From Luminiphilus sp051201685 (GTDB lineage Bacteria; Pseudomonadota; Gammaproteobacteria; Pseudomonadales; Halieaceae): 64,000 bases of DNA. The translations under genes and the position numbers were made by a program. Below, piece by piece: positions 33,941 through 43,617 of the stretch (position 1 is the first letter of the stretch; each line of letters opens with the position of its first letter). The DNA lies in assembly GCF_051201685.1 (NCBI RefSeq), contig NZ_CP179213.1, positions 1,612,001-1,676,000 of the forward strand, given 5' to 3'. A model generated the notes under the pieces. The model was not told the DNA's origin. It made no database searches and was given only the letters and a program-made list of their open reading frames with translations.

Positions 33941-35431
33941 CTAGTGTCCCCCCATTAGTTTTTCGACTTCTGCTGGGTCGTTATGAATTCCGAACTTATC
34001 GACCACAGTTTCCGTGGCTTCATTCATACCATGGATCGTCACTTCTGCGCCCTCGCGGCGAAATTTAATTACGACCTTGTCGAGGGCTGCTACGGACGTG
34101 ACATCCCAAAAATGCGCGAGGGATAAATCGATTACTACCTGCTCTACAGCCTCTTTAAAGTCGAAAGCAGCTATGAACTGTTCACTCGAGGCGAAAAATA
34201 CCTGTCCAATGACTTGATAGGTTTGAGCACCAAGCTCAGGGTCTGGGTCAGACTTGACCACCATGAAGCGCCCAATCTTGTGGGCAAAAAAGAGCGACGC
34301 CAGCAAGACTCCGACAAAAACGCCGATCGCGAGGTTGTGGGTCGCAACCACAACAATGACCGTTGTGATCATGACAATGTTGCTGGACATCGGGTTGCGC
34401 CGCAAATCACGGATTGATACCCAGGAAAACGTACCAATCGACACCATGATCATCACGGCCACCAAGGCGGCCATGGGGATTTGCTGCAGCCAACTGTCGA
34501 GGAAGACCACCATAATAATGAGAACACTGCCAGCGGTCAGAGTAGAGAGCCGTCCTCGGCCACCTGACTTCACGTTAATAATAGACTGGCCGATCATGGC
34601 ACAACCTGCCATACCGCCAAAACAGCCCGACATTACATTAGCGATGCCTTGTCCCTTGCACTCTTTATTGCGATCACTGGGGGTGTCAGTTAGGTCATCG
34701 ACGATGGTCGCCGTCATAAGCGATTCTAGGAGACCGACAACCGCCAGCCCCACTGAGTAGGGCAAGATAATCATCAGTGTGTCTAGATTAAAAGGAATAT
34801 TGGGCAGCAAGAATATAGGCAGGGTGTCGGGTAAGTCCCCCATATCGCCCACCGTTCTGATGTCGAGACCCAAGAAAATACTAATCGCTGTCAGGCATAT
34901 GATGCAGACCAAGGGTGAGGGGATGGCTTTGCCAATCACCGGTAGTCGGGGAAACAGATAAATGATGCCCAAGCCACTCGCCGTCATGGCATAGACGTGC
35001 CAGGTGACCTGAGTCAGTTCAGGCAACTGCGCCATGAAAATTAGTATTGCCAGTGCATTCACAAACCCGGTGACAACGGATCGTGAGACGAAGCGCATAA
35101 GCTCGCCGAGCTTTAGAAAACCTGCAATGACCTGCAATACGCCGGTGAGCATGGTCGCCGCCAGCAAATACTCAAGCCCATGTTCTTTGACCAGTGTCAC
35201 CATAACCAGGGCCATTGCGCCGGTGGCAGCCGAGATCATGCCAGGGCGACCGCCGACGAAAGCGATAACGACCGCTATGCAAAAGGAGGCATAGAGGCCC
35301 ACCCGAGGGTCAACTCCCGCGATAATGGAAAAAGCAATGGCCTCCGGGATCAAAGCAAGGGCGACGACGAGCCCCGCGAGTAAGTCGGCGCGGATATTGC
35401 CGAACCATTCTTCCTTGAGCGTTGTGAGCAT
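33941..35431 (-). CDS. SulP family anion transporter with STAS domain
   Basis: This 496-residue inner-membrane transporter has about ten or more hydrophobic segments (15-400), the SulP signature stretch AFSIIAGVDPRVGLYASF near residue 33, and a C-terminal STAS domain (about 415-496). SulP proteins carry sulfate, bicarbonate or other anions. The nearby cysC-sat genes favour sulfate, while the coupled Usp gene also occurs with bicarbonate transporters; the sequence does not decide. The start at 35431 has no strong ribosome site. Confidence 0.85.
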   Translation of the reverse strand: MLTTLKEEWFGNIRADLLAGLVVALALIPEAIAFSIIAGVDPRVGLYASFCIAVVIAFVGGRPGMISAATGAMALVMVTLVKEHGLEYLLAATMLTGVLQVIAGFLKLGELMRFVSRSVVTGFVNALAILIFMAQLPELTQVTWHVYAMTASGLGIIYLFPRLPVIGKAIPSPLVCIICLTAISIFLGLDIRTVGDMGDLPDTLPIFLLPNIPFNLDTLMIILPYSVGLAVVGLLESLMTATIVDDLTDTPSDRNKECKGQGIANVMSGCFGGMAGCAMIGQSIINVKSGGRGRLSTLTAGSVLIIMVVFLDSWLQQIPMAALVAVMIMVSIGTFSWVSIRDLRRNPMSSNIVMITTVIVVVATHNLAIGVFVGVLLASLFFAHKIGRFMVVKSDPDPELGAQTYQVIGQVFFASSEQFIAAFDFKEAVEQVVIDLSLAHFWDVTSVAALDKVVIKFRREGAEVTIHGMNEATETVVDKFGIHNDPAEVEKLMGGH

Positions 35432-35674
35432 GGAGATAACCGGGTTGACTGAAGAGGGCGAGGACTATTCGTATTGAGCGTCATGTCTGGATCAGTCACG
35501 GATCAATGACCCAGCCACGGCACTTAAGCGGGGCGCAGGGTAGTACATTAATGCCGCCGCGTACACTGACCCTTGTCGCTGCAGGAGTTGCAGTAGAGGT
35601 CGCTGGGGGGAGTCGTGATTGTGGCGCTTTCCATGCATACTATGAGCTAACCCGGTTTCCCACAGGAGTTCCCA

Positions 35675-36796
35675 TTGGAAGAGCAATATCAGGCGGTCAA
35701 GACCCGTATTTCACATGACCTGATGCAAGTGGCGCTGCGGTTGGTCTTTGCGCTCTTATTGTTGTGGGTTTGCGCCAAGATATTTGCGCCATTTGCGGCT
35801 CTTATGTCCTGGGCGTTGATTGTTGCCATCACGCTCTATCCCCTTCATTTGCGTATCAAAGGTTCTTTGGGCTGGAGCGATGCACGAACAGCGACGGTAA
35901 TTGCCGGCACGGGTTTGCTGTTGCTGGGCGTCCCGACCGTATTGTTGGGTATGTCTCTTGTCGACCACGTTACCTCGATCATTAGCCAGTGGCAGCAAGG
36001 CAGCCTTGATATCGCGCCCCCGGATGAGTCTGTCAAAGACTGGCCAATGGTTGGGGAGCGCGTGTACGTAATTTGGTTGGAAGCTTCCGACAACCTCGCA
36101 GAGTTATTGGCGGCCCATGGCGAAGAAGTCCGCGGTTTGCTCAAGCGTTTTGTTGGTGGTACCGCCAATATGCTAACGACTGTCGGTCTGTTTTTGGGGG
36201 CTATAGTTGTTGCCGGAATCATGATGACCTTCGGGCAATCGGGGAGTGCAGCGATGGGGCGCATTGCGGTAACCCTCGTGGGAAATGGTCGGGGCGAGGA
36301 ACTGCAGGCTTTATCAGTCGCAACTACGCGCTCGGTGGCCACTGGCGTCATTGGGGTTGCGGTCATTCAGTCGCTATTGTTGGGTGTCGGCTTTCTTTGG
36401 GCCGAGGTGCCCGCTGCAGGGGTTTTGGCAGTACTTGCGCTTATAACTGGCATCATTCAGTTACCGGCGCTGCTGATAACGCTGCCGGTGCTCATTTGGC
36501 TCTGGACCTCCGGCGGGGCGGGTGATGGCTCGGTAGTTATGGACGTTGTGATTACGGTCTATCTTATTATTGCTGGACTTGCTGACAATGTGCTTAAGCC
36601 CATTTTGTTAGGGCGCGGGGTCGATGTGCCTATGCCGGTTGTCTTAATCGGTGCCTTGGGGGGAATGGTCGGCATGGGGTTGATTGGCCTATTCATGGGA
36701 TCGGTTGTTCTAGCTATTGGTTACCAGTTGCTTTGGGCTTGGGTAGATCGTGAAACCACCCAGGTAACCATCAACGAAACCAGCGAACCGTCTTAG
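35675..36796 (+). CDS. AI-2E family (PerM-like) permease
   Basis: This 373-residue membrane protein has the PerM/AI-2E layout: two or three N-terminal helices (about 10-75), a soluble stretch (about 80-150), then helices to about 350. A typical late motif is GRGVDVPMPVVLIGALGG near 310. The family includes putative autoinducer-2 exporters and sodium/proton antiporters; the function here is open. TTG 35675 is the best start because AGGAG lies 6 nt before; the next methionine would remove the N-terminal segment. It runs opposite to sulP across a 243 bp spacer in which I see nothing else. Confidence 0.85.
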   Translation: MEEQYQAVKTRISHDLMQVALRLVFALLLLWVCAKIFAPFAALMSWALIVAITLYPLHLRIKGSLGWSDARTATVIAGTGLLLLGVPTVLLGMSLVDHVTSIISQWQQGSLDIAPPDESVKDWPMVGERVYVIWLEASDNLAELLAAHGEEVRGLLKRFVGGTANMLTTVGLFLGAIVVAGIMMTFGQSGSAAMGRIAVTLVGNGRGEELQALSVATTRSVATGVIGVAVIQSLLLGVGFLWAEVPAAGVLAVLALITGIIQLPALLITLPVLIWLWTSGGAGDGSVVMDVVITVYLIIAGLADNVLKPILLGRGVDVPMPVVLIGALGGMVGMGLIGLFMGSVVLAIGYQLLWAWVDRETTQVTINETSEPS

Positions 36797-36835
36797 CGCC
36801 TCGTTTAAGCCGAATTGCTTTGAGTTTGACTTGAG

Positions 36836-38401
36836 ATGACCTTTTCTAAACGCCTCAGCGTTACTGCCATCTGGGTGCTGGTCCTAATGAGTTGCACGAC
36901 GGTTGGTCCTGATTACGTGCCGCCGGATGATAGCTGGCTCGAGGCGCTTGAAGTTTCTGTTTACGGTGAGTCGATCACGGTGGTCTCTGAGTCTGAATCT
37001 GAATCTGAGGCTACGCTTTGGTGGCGTCAATTTGACGATCCGGTGCTCAACGTTCTTGTCGAAGAGGCGAGGTCCGAAAACCCAGGCCTAAGAATTGCTG
37101 GACTTCGGGTGCTGGAGGCTCGGGCTCTGGCAGCTGCGGCTGGCTCAGCGCTTTATCCTCAGGCACAGACAGTGGATGTAAACGCAGCCTATGCCAAGCG
37201 CAGCAATGGTCCGGGGGAGAGTGGTTTTAGTAGTTGGGATGCCGGCTTTACCCTGGGTTGGGAGCTCGACTTTTGGGGTCGATTTCAGCGCGGTATTGAG
37301 TCGGCTGACGCGGCTTATTTTGCGTCACTGGCAAACCAGCGAGACGCTCAAGTTCTCCTTGCTGCAACGGTTGCCGACATTTACTGGCAATACCGGGTCA
37401 CCGAAGGGCGCATTGTAATTTTGAATAAAAACGCCGAGCTGCAGTCTCGCAGCTATGACATTACGCGACAGATGTTTGATGCTGGACAACAGTCCGAATT
37501 AGACCTCCAGCAAGCTCGCACTCAATATTTAGCGACACTGGCAGTGCTGCCGTCTTTGGAGCAAGGAGCAGGGCAGCTTGCTAATGCCCTCTCAGCCCTC
37601 CTAGGACGCGCTCCAGCTGAGATGCAAGCACGCTTGTCAGATCGCCCGACCGGACCTACCAACCTACCCAGCAGTCATCGCGTTGAGTTGACCGAACTCC
37701 CTGCGACACTCATTCAGCGGCGGCCAGATGTCCGGGCAAGTTTATGGGCTGTGGCTGCACAATCTGCCCAAATTGGTTTGGCGGAAGCGGATTACTACCC
37801 CTCGATAGCAATAGGAGGCAGCATTGGTTGGTCTGGTAATTCCCTCACATCCCAGGACAGCTCAGGACTGCTTGGTGTGGGTCCTGCGGTACGCTGGACG
37901 GTATTTGATTGGGGACGAATCGCCAACAACGTTCGCATTCAGGATGCTCGGTTGCAACAGGCCATAGAGGTTTACCGCAATACAGTGCTCAATGCCGCTC
38001 GGGAAATCAACGACGCCTCCATAGCCCTAGATAAGACCGAACAGCAGCGCGTTTTACTGGCGGAGACTGTCGAGGCCTCAGAGCGGGCATTAGAAATTGC
38101 CAGTACGCGTTATCGAGAGGGTTATGCTGACTTTCAGCGAGTTCTTGATGCGCAGCGCGTGGTGTTCACTCAAGCCGATAGAAAGCTACAGAATGATGGC
38201 CAGCACCTTCGGGCCATTGTTGCCATGTACAAGGCGTTAGGAGGGGGCTGGAGTCCCGACACAATGGCCGACATGTTGCCGACATCAGTTTTACGACAGA
38301 TGCAGGAGCGCTCCGATTGGGGTGAATTACAGTTGTTACAGGTGGGTGATGAACAGGCTTCACCTATTCAATCGGTGCCTTCCGAAGTGGAGTCTAAATA
38401 A
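36836..38401 (+). CDS. Outer-membrane efflux lipoprotein, NodT family
   Basis: This 521-residue TolC-like channel has a lipoprotein signal with LMSC (acylated Cys20), so it is anchored in the outer membrane. The two OEP repeats span about 60-270 and 280-480, with WWRQFDDPVL near 63 and IQRRPDVRAS near 296 as family marks. It forms the exit duct for the pump encoded downstream and overlaps the HlyD gene by 1 nt. A short Ser-Glu repeat follows the signal region. OMF genes usually serve RND or MFS pumps; here the inner-membrane partner is DUF2955. Confidence 0.93.
   Translation: MTFSKRLSVTAIWVLVLMSCTTVGPDYVPPDDSWLEALEVSVYGESITVVSESESESEATLWWRQFDDPVLNVLVEEARSENPGLRIAGLRVLEARALAAAAGSALYPQAQTVDVNAAYAKRSNGPGESGFSSWDAGFTLGWELDFWGRFQRGIESADAAYFASLANQRDAQVLLAATVADIYWQYRVTEGRIVILNKNAELQSRSYDITRQMFDAGQQSELDLQQARTQYLATLAVLPSLEQGAGQLANALSALLGRAPAEMQARLSDRPTGPTNLPSSHRVELTELPATLIQRRPDVRASLWAVAAQSAQIGLAEADYYPSIAIGGSIGWSGNSLTSQDSSGLLGVGPAVRWTVFDWGRIANNVRIQDARLQQAIEVYRNTVLNAAREINDASIALDKTEQQRVLLAETVEASERALEIASTRYREGYADFQRVLDAQRVVFTQADRKLQNDGQHLRAIVAMYKALGGGWSPDTMADMLPTSVLRQMQERSDWGELQLLQVGDEQASPIQSVPSEVESK
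36986..37009 (+). repeat. Four-copy TCTGAR hexanucleotide repeat inside the efflux lipoprotein gene
   Basis: TCTGAG, TCTGAA, TCTGAA, TCTGAG run in tandem and encode Ser-Glu four times near residue 51-58, in the linker after the lipoprotein signal. The unit is six bases, so copy changes keep the frame and would alter only linker length. Confidence 0.8.
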
Positions 38402-39504
38402 TGAGTGACACGTCAGAGGAAGCTGGCAGTAAGACGATCAACAAAGGTGCAGGCTTGGTGGTGGTTTGCTTGGTCGTGTTGCTGGCCTGGTATGTTTCGG
38501 CGGATCGACAGACACCCTACACGTCTCAAGCCCGAGTTGAGGGCTTCGTCGTCGGGGTGGCGCCAAAAGTGGCGGGTCTGATCACGCAGGTTCACGTCGC
38601 AAATAATCAACGGGTTCAGGCCTCTGATCTGTTATTTACTCTCGATCAGTCGGATTACCTCATTGCACTGCAGCGCGCTGAGTCAGATCTGGAGAAAGCT
38701 CGTCAGCAGTTGGCTGCGGGTGATGCCGGAGTTGCGGCAGCACGGGCCGGGCTGGAAGCGGCTTTGGCGAATGAAATGAAGAGTGCGAAGGACTTTGAGC
38801 GCTTAAGTCGCCTCTTCGAGCAGGACTCGGGCACGATATCGGAACGAAGGTTGGAAATGTCGGAAGCCTCCTTGGTCGCTGCAACGGCGCAGGTCGTCGC
38901 CGCTCGGGCAAATATACAACAGGCAATCGACGCTAAAGGTGGCGATGACGATAGCAGCAATGCTTATTTGAAATCGGCACAAAGTGCATTGACCAAAGCG
39001 CAACTTGATCTCGACAATACCCATGTTCGGGCGGGGAAATCGGGCGTGATTACGGATCTTCGTGCCGAGGTGGGCCAGTTTGCTGGTGTCGGCAAGCCGG
39101 TAATGACCTTGGTGGCGACCGATGAACTCTGGATCAATGCGGCTTTTACAGAAAATAACTTAAGCGCGCTTATTGAGGGCGCTGAGGTCGAGTTGCTCTT
39201 CGATACGTTGCCGGGGCGAGTCTACGAGGGACATGTTCTATCTGTCGGTTTAGGTGTGAGTGCTTCGACAAATACCCAGCCAGGTACACTACCATCCATT
39301 CAAAATAATCGTGATTGGCTGCGTCAAGCCCAACGATTTCCCGTTCAAATAGCGATAGCCGATCTGTCCGATCCGCACTTGAGGTCGGCCCTTCGAATGG
39401 GTGGCCAAGCATCGGTAGTGGCATATGGTGACGCACCGTGGATTCTGAAGTCGCTGGCTTGGCTGAGCATCCGAGTTCGAAGTTACCTGTCCTATGCCTA
39501 TTGA
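38401..39504 (+). CDS. HlyD-family membrane fusion protein
   Basis: This 367-residue periplasmic adaptor has one N-terminal membrane helix (about 16-34), a split biotinyl-lipoyl domain (VEGFVVGVAPKVAG near 46 and DNTHVRAGKSGVITDLRAE near 200), a coiled-coil hairpin (about 85-190) and a beta barrel to the end. It resembles EmrA/AaeA adaptors. It bridges the outer-membrane lipoprotein and the inner-membrane protein of the same operon, overlapping both genes (1 and 11 nt). Confidence 0.92.
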   Translation: MSDTSEEAGSKTINKGAGLVVVCLVVLLAWYVSADRQTPYTSQARVEGFVVGVAPKVAGLITQVHVANNQRVQASDLLFTLDQSDYLIALQRAESDLEKARQQLAAGDAGVAAARAGLEAALANEMKSAKDFERLSRLFEQDSGTISERRLEMSEASLVAATAQVVAARANIQQAIDAKGGDDDSSNAYLKSAQSALTKAQLDLDNTHVRAGKSGVITDLRAEVGQFAGVGKPVMTLVATDELWINAAFTENNLSALIEGAEVELLFDTLPGRVYEGHVLSVGLGVSASTNTQPGTLPSIQNNRDWLRQAQRFPVQIAIADLSDPHLRSALRMGGQASVVAYGDAPWILKSLAWLSIRVRSYLSYAY

Positions 39505-40525
39505 AGCACGACGTACCTTCCGGCTCGCGCTCACTGTAACCATCGCCTTGGTCTTGGCGTACGGTAGCGGAATTTCTGTTCCCTATTTAGCGCCGCTATT
39601 GGCCCTCATTCTTACCTTAAAACCAGCGCCGCCAATGGCTGCGGGAAAATTGCTGGGCCTTGCGGTCGCCCTCGCACTGATTCTTGGAGTGGGTTTGTTG
39701 ATCGCGCCGCTGGTAGAGCAGTACGCCCCGATCGGACTGTCCCTCGTTGCTCTGGGTCTTTTTGTGAGCAATCGAATGAGTTTGGGGGGAGACAAGACCG
39801 CCGTGGGTACCTTGCTGGCCATGAGTCTGACGCTTATTTCCGCACTGGGTGTGTTTAGCCTGGCTTTGGCGCAAACTTTGGTGACAATGCTGGTCGCAGC
39901 CGTCGTCATTGCGGTGATTAGTCAGTGGATTGTTTATCCTTTTTTTCCCGAGACAGACCTCAATCTTGAGGCCTCATCCTTGGCACAGGATAACGATGAC
40001 AGTGCCTCTGAAAACACCTCAGCATTGCGCGCAGTTGTTGTTATTTTGCCTGCCTATCTATTCCTGTTAATAAATCCAATGGGACACACGCCGGTGATGA
40101 TGAAATCGATTGTGCTGGCTCAGTCTCCCTCCGTCATTGAAGCCAAGCAGGCTGCGGTTGAATTACTGGGTGCGACCGTGCTCGGTGGTGTTTTAGCGGC
40201 TTTGCTCTGGTTTGGCTTGAAGCTGTCACCTCGCCTCGATATTTTTGCGCTGCTCATTCTGTTGGTCATGATCGGGCTAGCCCGAAAACTGTACGTACCT
40301 AATGCCACACGTTTTACGCAGCAGTTTTGGATTGACGCCTCGGTGACGATGCTTATCCTTTTGGGTCCTGCGGTGGCGGATAGCGCTGCAGGCAAAGATC
40401 CTTATCAGGCTTTTCTCTTTCGTTTTGGTATGTTCTTTTTGGTGGCTATCTACGCTTGGGGCAGCATGGTAGTGCTGAATCGCCTGGGCTGGCTGAGTCA
40501 AAGAAAACAGGAAATCGCAATATGA
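39494..40525 (+). CDS. DUF2955 inner-membrane protein (FUSC/aromatic-exporter-like)
   Basis: This 343-residue membrane protein shows the DUF2955 pattern: about five helices (10-155), a charged acidic loop (about 155-178, DNDDSASEN) and a second set of helices (180-335). Related FUSC/AaeB proteins export aromatic acids together with an AaeA-like adaptor, and the HlyD gene upstream overlaps by 11 nt. It is thus the likely inner-membrane pump component of a tripartite exporter. Export of steroid or aromatic acids is an attractive but untested guess. Confidence 0.82.
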   Translation: MPIEARRTFRLALTVTIALVLAYGSGISVPYLAPLLALILTLKPAPPMAAGKLLGLAVALALILGVGLLIAPLVEQYAPIGLSLVALGLFVSNRMSLGGDKTAVGTLLAMSLTLISALGVFSLALAQTLVTMLVAAVVIAVISQWIVYPFFPETDLNLEASSLAQDNDDSASENTSALRAVVVILPAYLFLLINPMGHTPVMMKSIVLAQSPSVIEAKQAAVELLGATVLGGVLAALLWFGLKLSPRLDIFALLILLVMIGLARKLYVPNATRFTQQFWIDASVTMLILLGPAVADSAAGKDPYQAFLFRFGMFFLVAIYAWGSMVVLNRLGWLSQRKQEIAI

Positions 40526-40995
40526 TAATCGCACTCACAGTGGGTGTTGCCGCGATGGTGGTGTGCTTATTCGTGCAGGGAGTCCTATTGTTCCTCGCGA
40601 CGCGTTACTACGTAAGACACCTAACATGGGTCAAGAGCGCATCACGTGCGATGACCATGCTGTTGATATCCCAGGTTATGTTGATGTTAGTGGTTGGGAA
40701 TCTGGTTCAAGGTGGCATCTGGGCGTTGCTGTTTGTGTTTTTAGGCGAGTTTGGCGACTGGGCAACGGCTTATTACTTTTCTTTGGTTAATTTTGCGACC
40801 TTGGGCTACGGCGATATTGTCATGTCGGAACGTTGGCGAATACTGGGGCCCTTACAAGCCATCAATGGTGTGCTGATGATTGGTGTTTCCACGGCGTCTA
40901 TAACAGCGGTTGTCCATGATGCCTTTCAGCGCTCGTGGTCTAGGCCAAACGCAGAGTCCGTAACTGATGTAGAGGCTGGCAAAAACCGTGAATAG
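40522..40995 (+). CDS. Small potassium-channel-like protein
   Basis: This 157-residue membrane protein has three or four hydrophobic segments (about 3-25, 45-70, a pore helix at 80-92 and 108-128). TLGYGD at 93-98 is a near match to the potassium selectivity filter TVGYGD. It belongs to the two-helix ion channel group (Ion_trans_2). It starts at ATG 40522, overlapping the DUF2955 stop codon by 4 nt, so it belongs to the exporter operon. No ligand-binding domain is present. A role in balancing charge during export is speculative. Confidence 0.8.
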   Translation: MIIALTVGVAAMVVCLFVQGVLLFLATRYYVRHLTWVKSASRAMTMLLISQVMLMLVVGNLVQGGIWALLFVFLGEFGDWATAYYFSLVNFATLGYGDIVMSERWRILGPLQAINGVLMIGVSTASITAVVHDAFQRSWSRPNAESVTDVEAGKNRE

Positions 40996-41066
40996 CGTTA
41001 AATCGATTTGAACTAAGTAGCTCAGGCAGCCGTACTCTCGCTAACTTCTGTGCAAACGAGTAAGTC

Positions 41067-42854
41067 ATGAACCTAATGTCAAAGATCTCTGTGTTGCTAA
41101 CGGTACCCTTTTTGGTGCTGACAGGTTGTTCTCAGCCGCCCATGAAGCCCGTATCGGGAACGGAGGTGGCGACCGAGTCAGGTCGCGTAATCGGTGTTGC
41201 AGGGAACGATCAGGTCATTCATTGGCAGGACATCCCCTTTGCGCAGCCACCCGTAGGGAATTTGCGGTGGCGGGCGCCACAACGCTACAGCAATGCCAAC
41301 GGTGAAATTCAAGCTCGGGAAAGTACGATTTGCGTGCAAGAATCCGGCGCCATTTCTGGTACCGAGGGCGCCTCTTTCGTAGGGTCCGAAGATTGCTTGT
41401 ACCTCGACATCGTCGCACCCGGATCTGTTCGGGATCAGGCGCTACCGGTCATGGTTTGGATTCACGGCGGAGGAAATACCTCGGGCACTAAAGATACCTA
41501 TGATTTTTCTGCGCTTGCACACGATCAGCATGTTGTCGTGGTAACCATCAACTACCGCTTAGGCCCCCTGGGCTGGATGACACACCCCAGCATTCAGGGT
41601 GAAGCGGAGGGCCTAGACAAAAGCTCCAACTTTGGCCAGCTGGACATCATTGCGGCCCTCGAGTGGACGCAGCGGAATATTGAAGGTTTTGGCGGCGATC
41701 AGAATAACGTCACCATTTTCGGGGAGAGTGCAGGGGGGCACAACGTGTATGCGCTGCTGGCGTCACCCTTGGCCAATGGCTTATTTCATCGCGCCATTGC
41801 TCAGTCTCCCTACACGACGACCGTTACACCGCGGCAGGCCTTCAATCGAGATCGCGAGTTTCCTGAGTTGGATCGGGGCAGCTGGGAGGTAGTGCAGGCA
41901 CTAGGACTTGACCCCGATACAACCTCTGGTGACGCCCTGCGATCAATTGAGGTTTACGACCTTATGGGCGCTTACTACTCCCTCGAAAAAGACCATTTGA
42001 GCCCGCTGTCTACGGCAGACGGGATCGTAATACCGGCTGTGGGTATGGCGCAGGCGCTTGCCGATCCTCAGTACGCGAAATCGGTCCCGGTGTTGTCAGG
42101 CTCAAACCGCGATGAGGTCACATTATGGATGGGGTTGAATCGTTATTTTGTCAACGGTGACCCGGTGCTTTTTGGGCTGCTGCCGCCGCGCATGTCAGTT
42201 AAGAACGAGGAGACGTATCGCTACTGGGTGGATTTAAGATCTCGTGCCTGGAAAGCGAGGGGGGTCGACCAAGCGATGCTCAACTTGGGCGCAGCAGGGT
42301 ATGAGAGCCTTTACACCTATCGCTTTGATTGGGATGAGCAAGCTGAGAGTTGGTTTATCTCCTTCCCTAGCCTTTTAGGTGCCTCTCATGGGGCGGAAAT
42401 TGCTTTTGTTATGGGAGCCCCCATGTTTGGGCCAATAGGGGATTATATGTATCCCGATACGAGTTCTGCGCGGGAAATGACAAACATCATGATGAGTGCC
42501 TGGGGTAACTTTGCGCGTAAAGGCCAGCCCGGGGCTGTGGTCGGTAATCCGTGGCCGCCGTTTTTAGCTGATGCGCCCCACACGATGGTTCTTGACGGCG
42601 TTTCAAGTAGTCAGGTCGTGATGGAGAGTCCGACTTTGGGTGAATTACTCCGTGAGATTGAGGCGCCCTCAAGCCTCGATGCCACCGAGCGTTGTTTGTT
42701 AATGTGGGAAATGGTGACGAACATTGGCCAGCCTATATACGACGAATACGCTCGATGGAATAACGGAGAGTGTGGTGACTTTAATGTGCGCAATGCCAAG
42801 GCCGCGATCAAGGCTGCGCTTTTAGAACAATATGGGTCAACGTCACTGCCATAG
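41067..42854 (+). CDS. Carboxylesterase type B, lipoprotein
   Basis: This 595-residue alpha/beta hydrolase has a lipoprotein signal (LTGC, Cys21), the type B motif EDCLYLDI near 112, the nucleophile elbow FGESAGG near 216, a likely acid in NRDEV near 348 and the histidine in SHGAEIAF near 440. It would hydrolyse esters from an outer-membrane or periplasmic position. It stands 71 bp after the exporter operon on the same strand. Para-nitrobenzyl esterase-like proteins are the nearest kind; the substrate is unknown. Confidence 0.88.
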   Translation: MNLMSKISVLLTVPFLVLTGCSQPPMKPVSGTEVATESGRVIGVAGNDQVIHWQDIPFAQPPVGNLRWRAPQRYSNANGEIQARESTICVQESGAISGTEGASFVGSEDCLYLDIVAPGSVRDQALPVMVWIHGGGNTSGTKDTYDFSALAHDQHVVVVTINYRLGPLGWMTHPSIQGEAEGLDKSSNFGQLDIIAALEWTQRNIEGFGGDQNNVTIFGESAGGHNVYALLASPLANGLFHRAIAQSPYTTTVTPRQAFNRDREFPELDRGSWEVVQALGLDPDTTSGDALRSIEVYDLMGAYYSLEKDHLSPLSTADGIVIPAVGMAQALADPQYAKSVPVLSGSNRDEVTLWMGLNRYFVNGDPVLFGLLPPRMSVKNEETYRYWVDLRSRAWKARGVDQAMLNLGAAGYESLYTYRFDWDEQAESWFISFPSLLGASHGAEIAFVMGAPMFGPIGDYMYPDTSSAREMTNIMMSAWGNFARKGQPGAVVGNPWPPFLADAPHTMVLDGVSSSQVVMESPTLGELLREIEAPSSLDATERCLLMWEMVTNIGQPIYDEYARWNNGECGDFNVRNAKAAIKAALLEQYGSTSLP

Positions 42855-43005
42855 TTTGTTCAGTCAATTTCCCCTCTAGAGCTCGATTGCCAGCTCACGG
42901 GGAGGGAGTTCTGACCTGAGGTATTGTGGCGTAGGGTGCATAGGATTCGCGTTGAACCCTGAGCGCAATTGGCGTAAGCACCGAAAAATAAGGGGAAAGT
43001 GCCTG

Positions 43006-43617
43006 ATGATTGTGGCTATCACGGGAGCATCGGGCTCGGGTAAATCGACCTTGGCGCAGTCGCTTGTTGCATTTAGTCGCGGCTTGCCCGGTGGTCCTAC
43101 AGCTTGCCTTTTAAGTCTTGACGCCTACTATCGTGATCTCAGTCACTTATCCCTCCAAGAACGCGAAGCCGTTAACTTTGACCGAATAGATGCCATTGAG
43201 CTGTCTTTTTTTTGCGAACATTTGTTGCAGCTAAGATCAGGCGGGCAAATCGAGGTTCCCCGTTACGACTTTTCTAAACACACGCGAATCGCAGACCACA
43301 CTGATGTGCTTGGTCCAGCGCAGTTAGTTGTCGTAGATGGTTTGCTTCTGGGGGCGTGGGCCGATCTGTCTTCCAACGTCGATCACACGGTTTTCGTCGA
43401 TACACCGACGTCGGTTTGTTTCCAGCGACGATTGCAAAGAGATTGTGGTGAGCGGGGGCGCAGCGAGGCTTCGGTGCATGAGTTTTGGAACACGCGGGTG
43501 CTCCCAGAGTTTCAGCGTTGGGGTGAGGGCGCGAAGCAAAGGGCGGATCAGGTGGTCAGTGGAGAGGTCTCTACGGCCGTTGCCACGGCGGAAGTTTGGG
43601 GCGCACTGCCGTTTTAA
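43006..43617 (+). CDS. udk: Uridine kinase-like P-loop kinase
   Basis: This 203-residue P-loop kinase has Walker A GASGSGKS at 7-14, the uridine-kinase substrate motif DAYYRDLSHLS near 38, NFDRIDA near 59, PRYDFSKHTR near 85 and the lid RRLQRDCGERGR near 144. The order matches bacterial uridine/cytidine kinase, which phosphorylates the nucleosides with ATP or GTP. Some positions differ from Udk of enterics, so a related kinase (phosphoribulokinase-like) remains possible. ATG 43006 has AGGGGA about 10 nt upstream. Its stop overlaps the convergent HNH gene. Confidence 0.82.
   Translation: MIVAITGASGSGKSTLAQSLVAFSRGLPGGPTACLLSLDAYYRDLSHLSLQEREAVNFDRIDAIELSFFCEHLLQLRSGGQIEVPRYDFSKHTRIADHTDVLGPAQLVVVDGLLLGAWADLSSNVDHTVFVDTPTSVCFQRRLQRDCGERGRSEASVHEFWNTRVLPEFQRWGEGAKQRADQVVSGEVSTAVATAEVWGALPF

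Noticed and set aside
33941..35431. Calling the SulP protein a bicarbonate transporter (BicA)
   Set aside because: The N-terminal sequence differs from cyanobacterial BicA as I know it, and the neighbours are sulfate genes; the substrate is left open.
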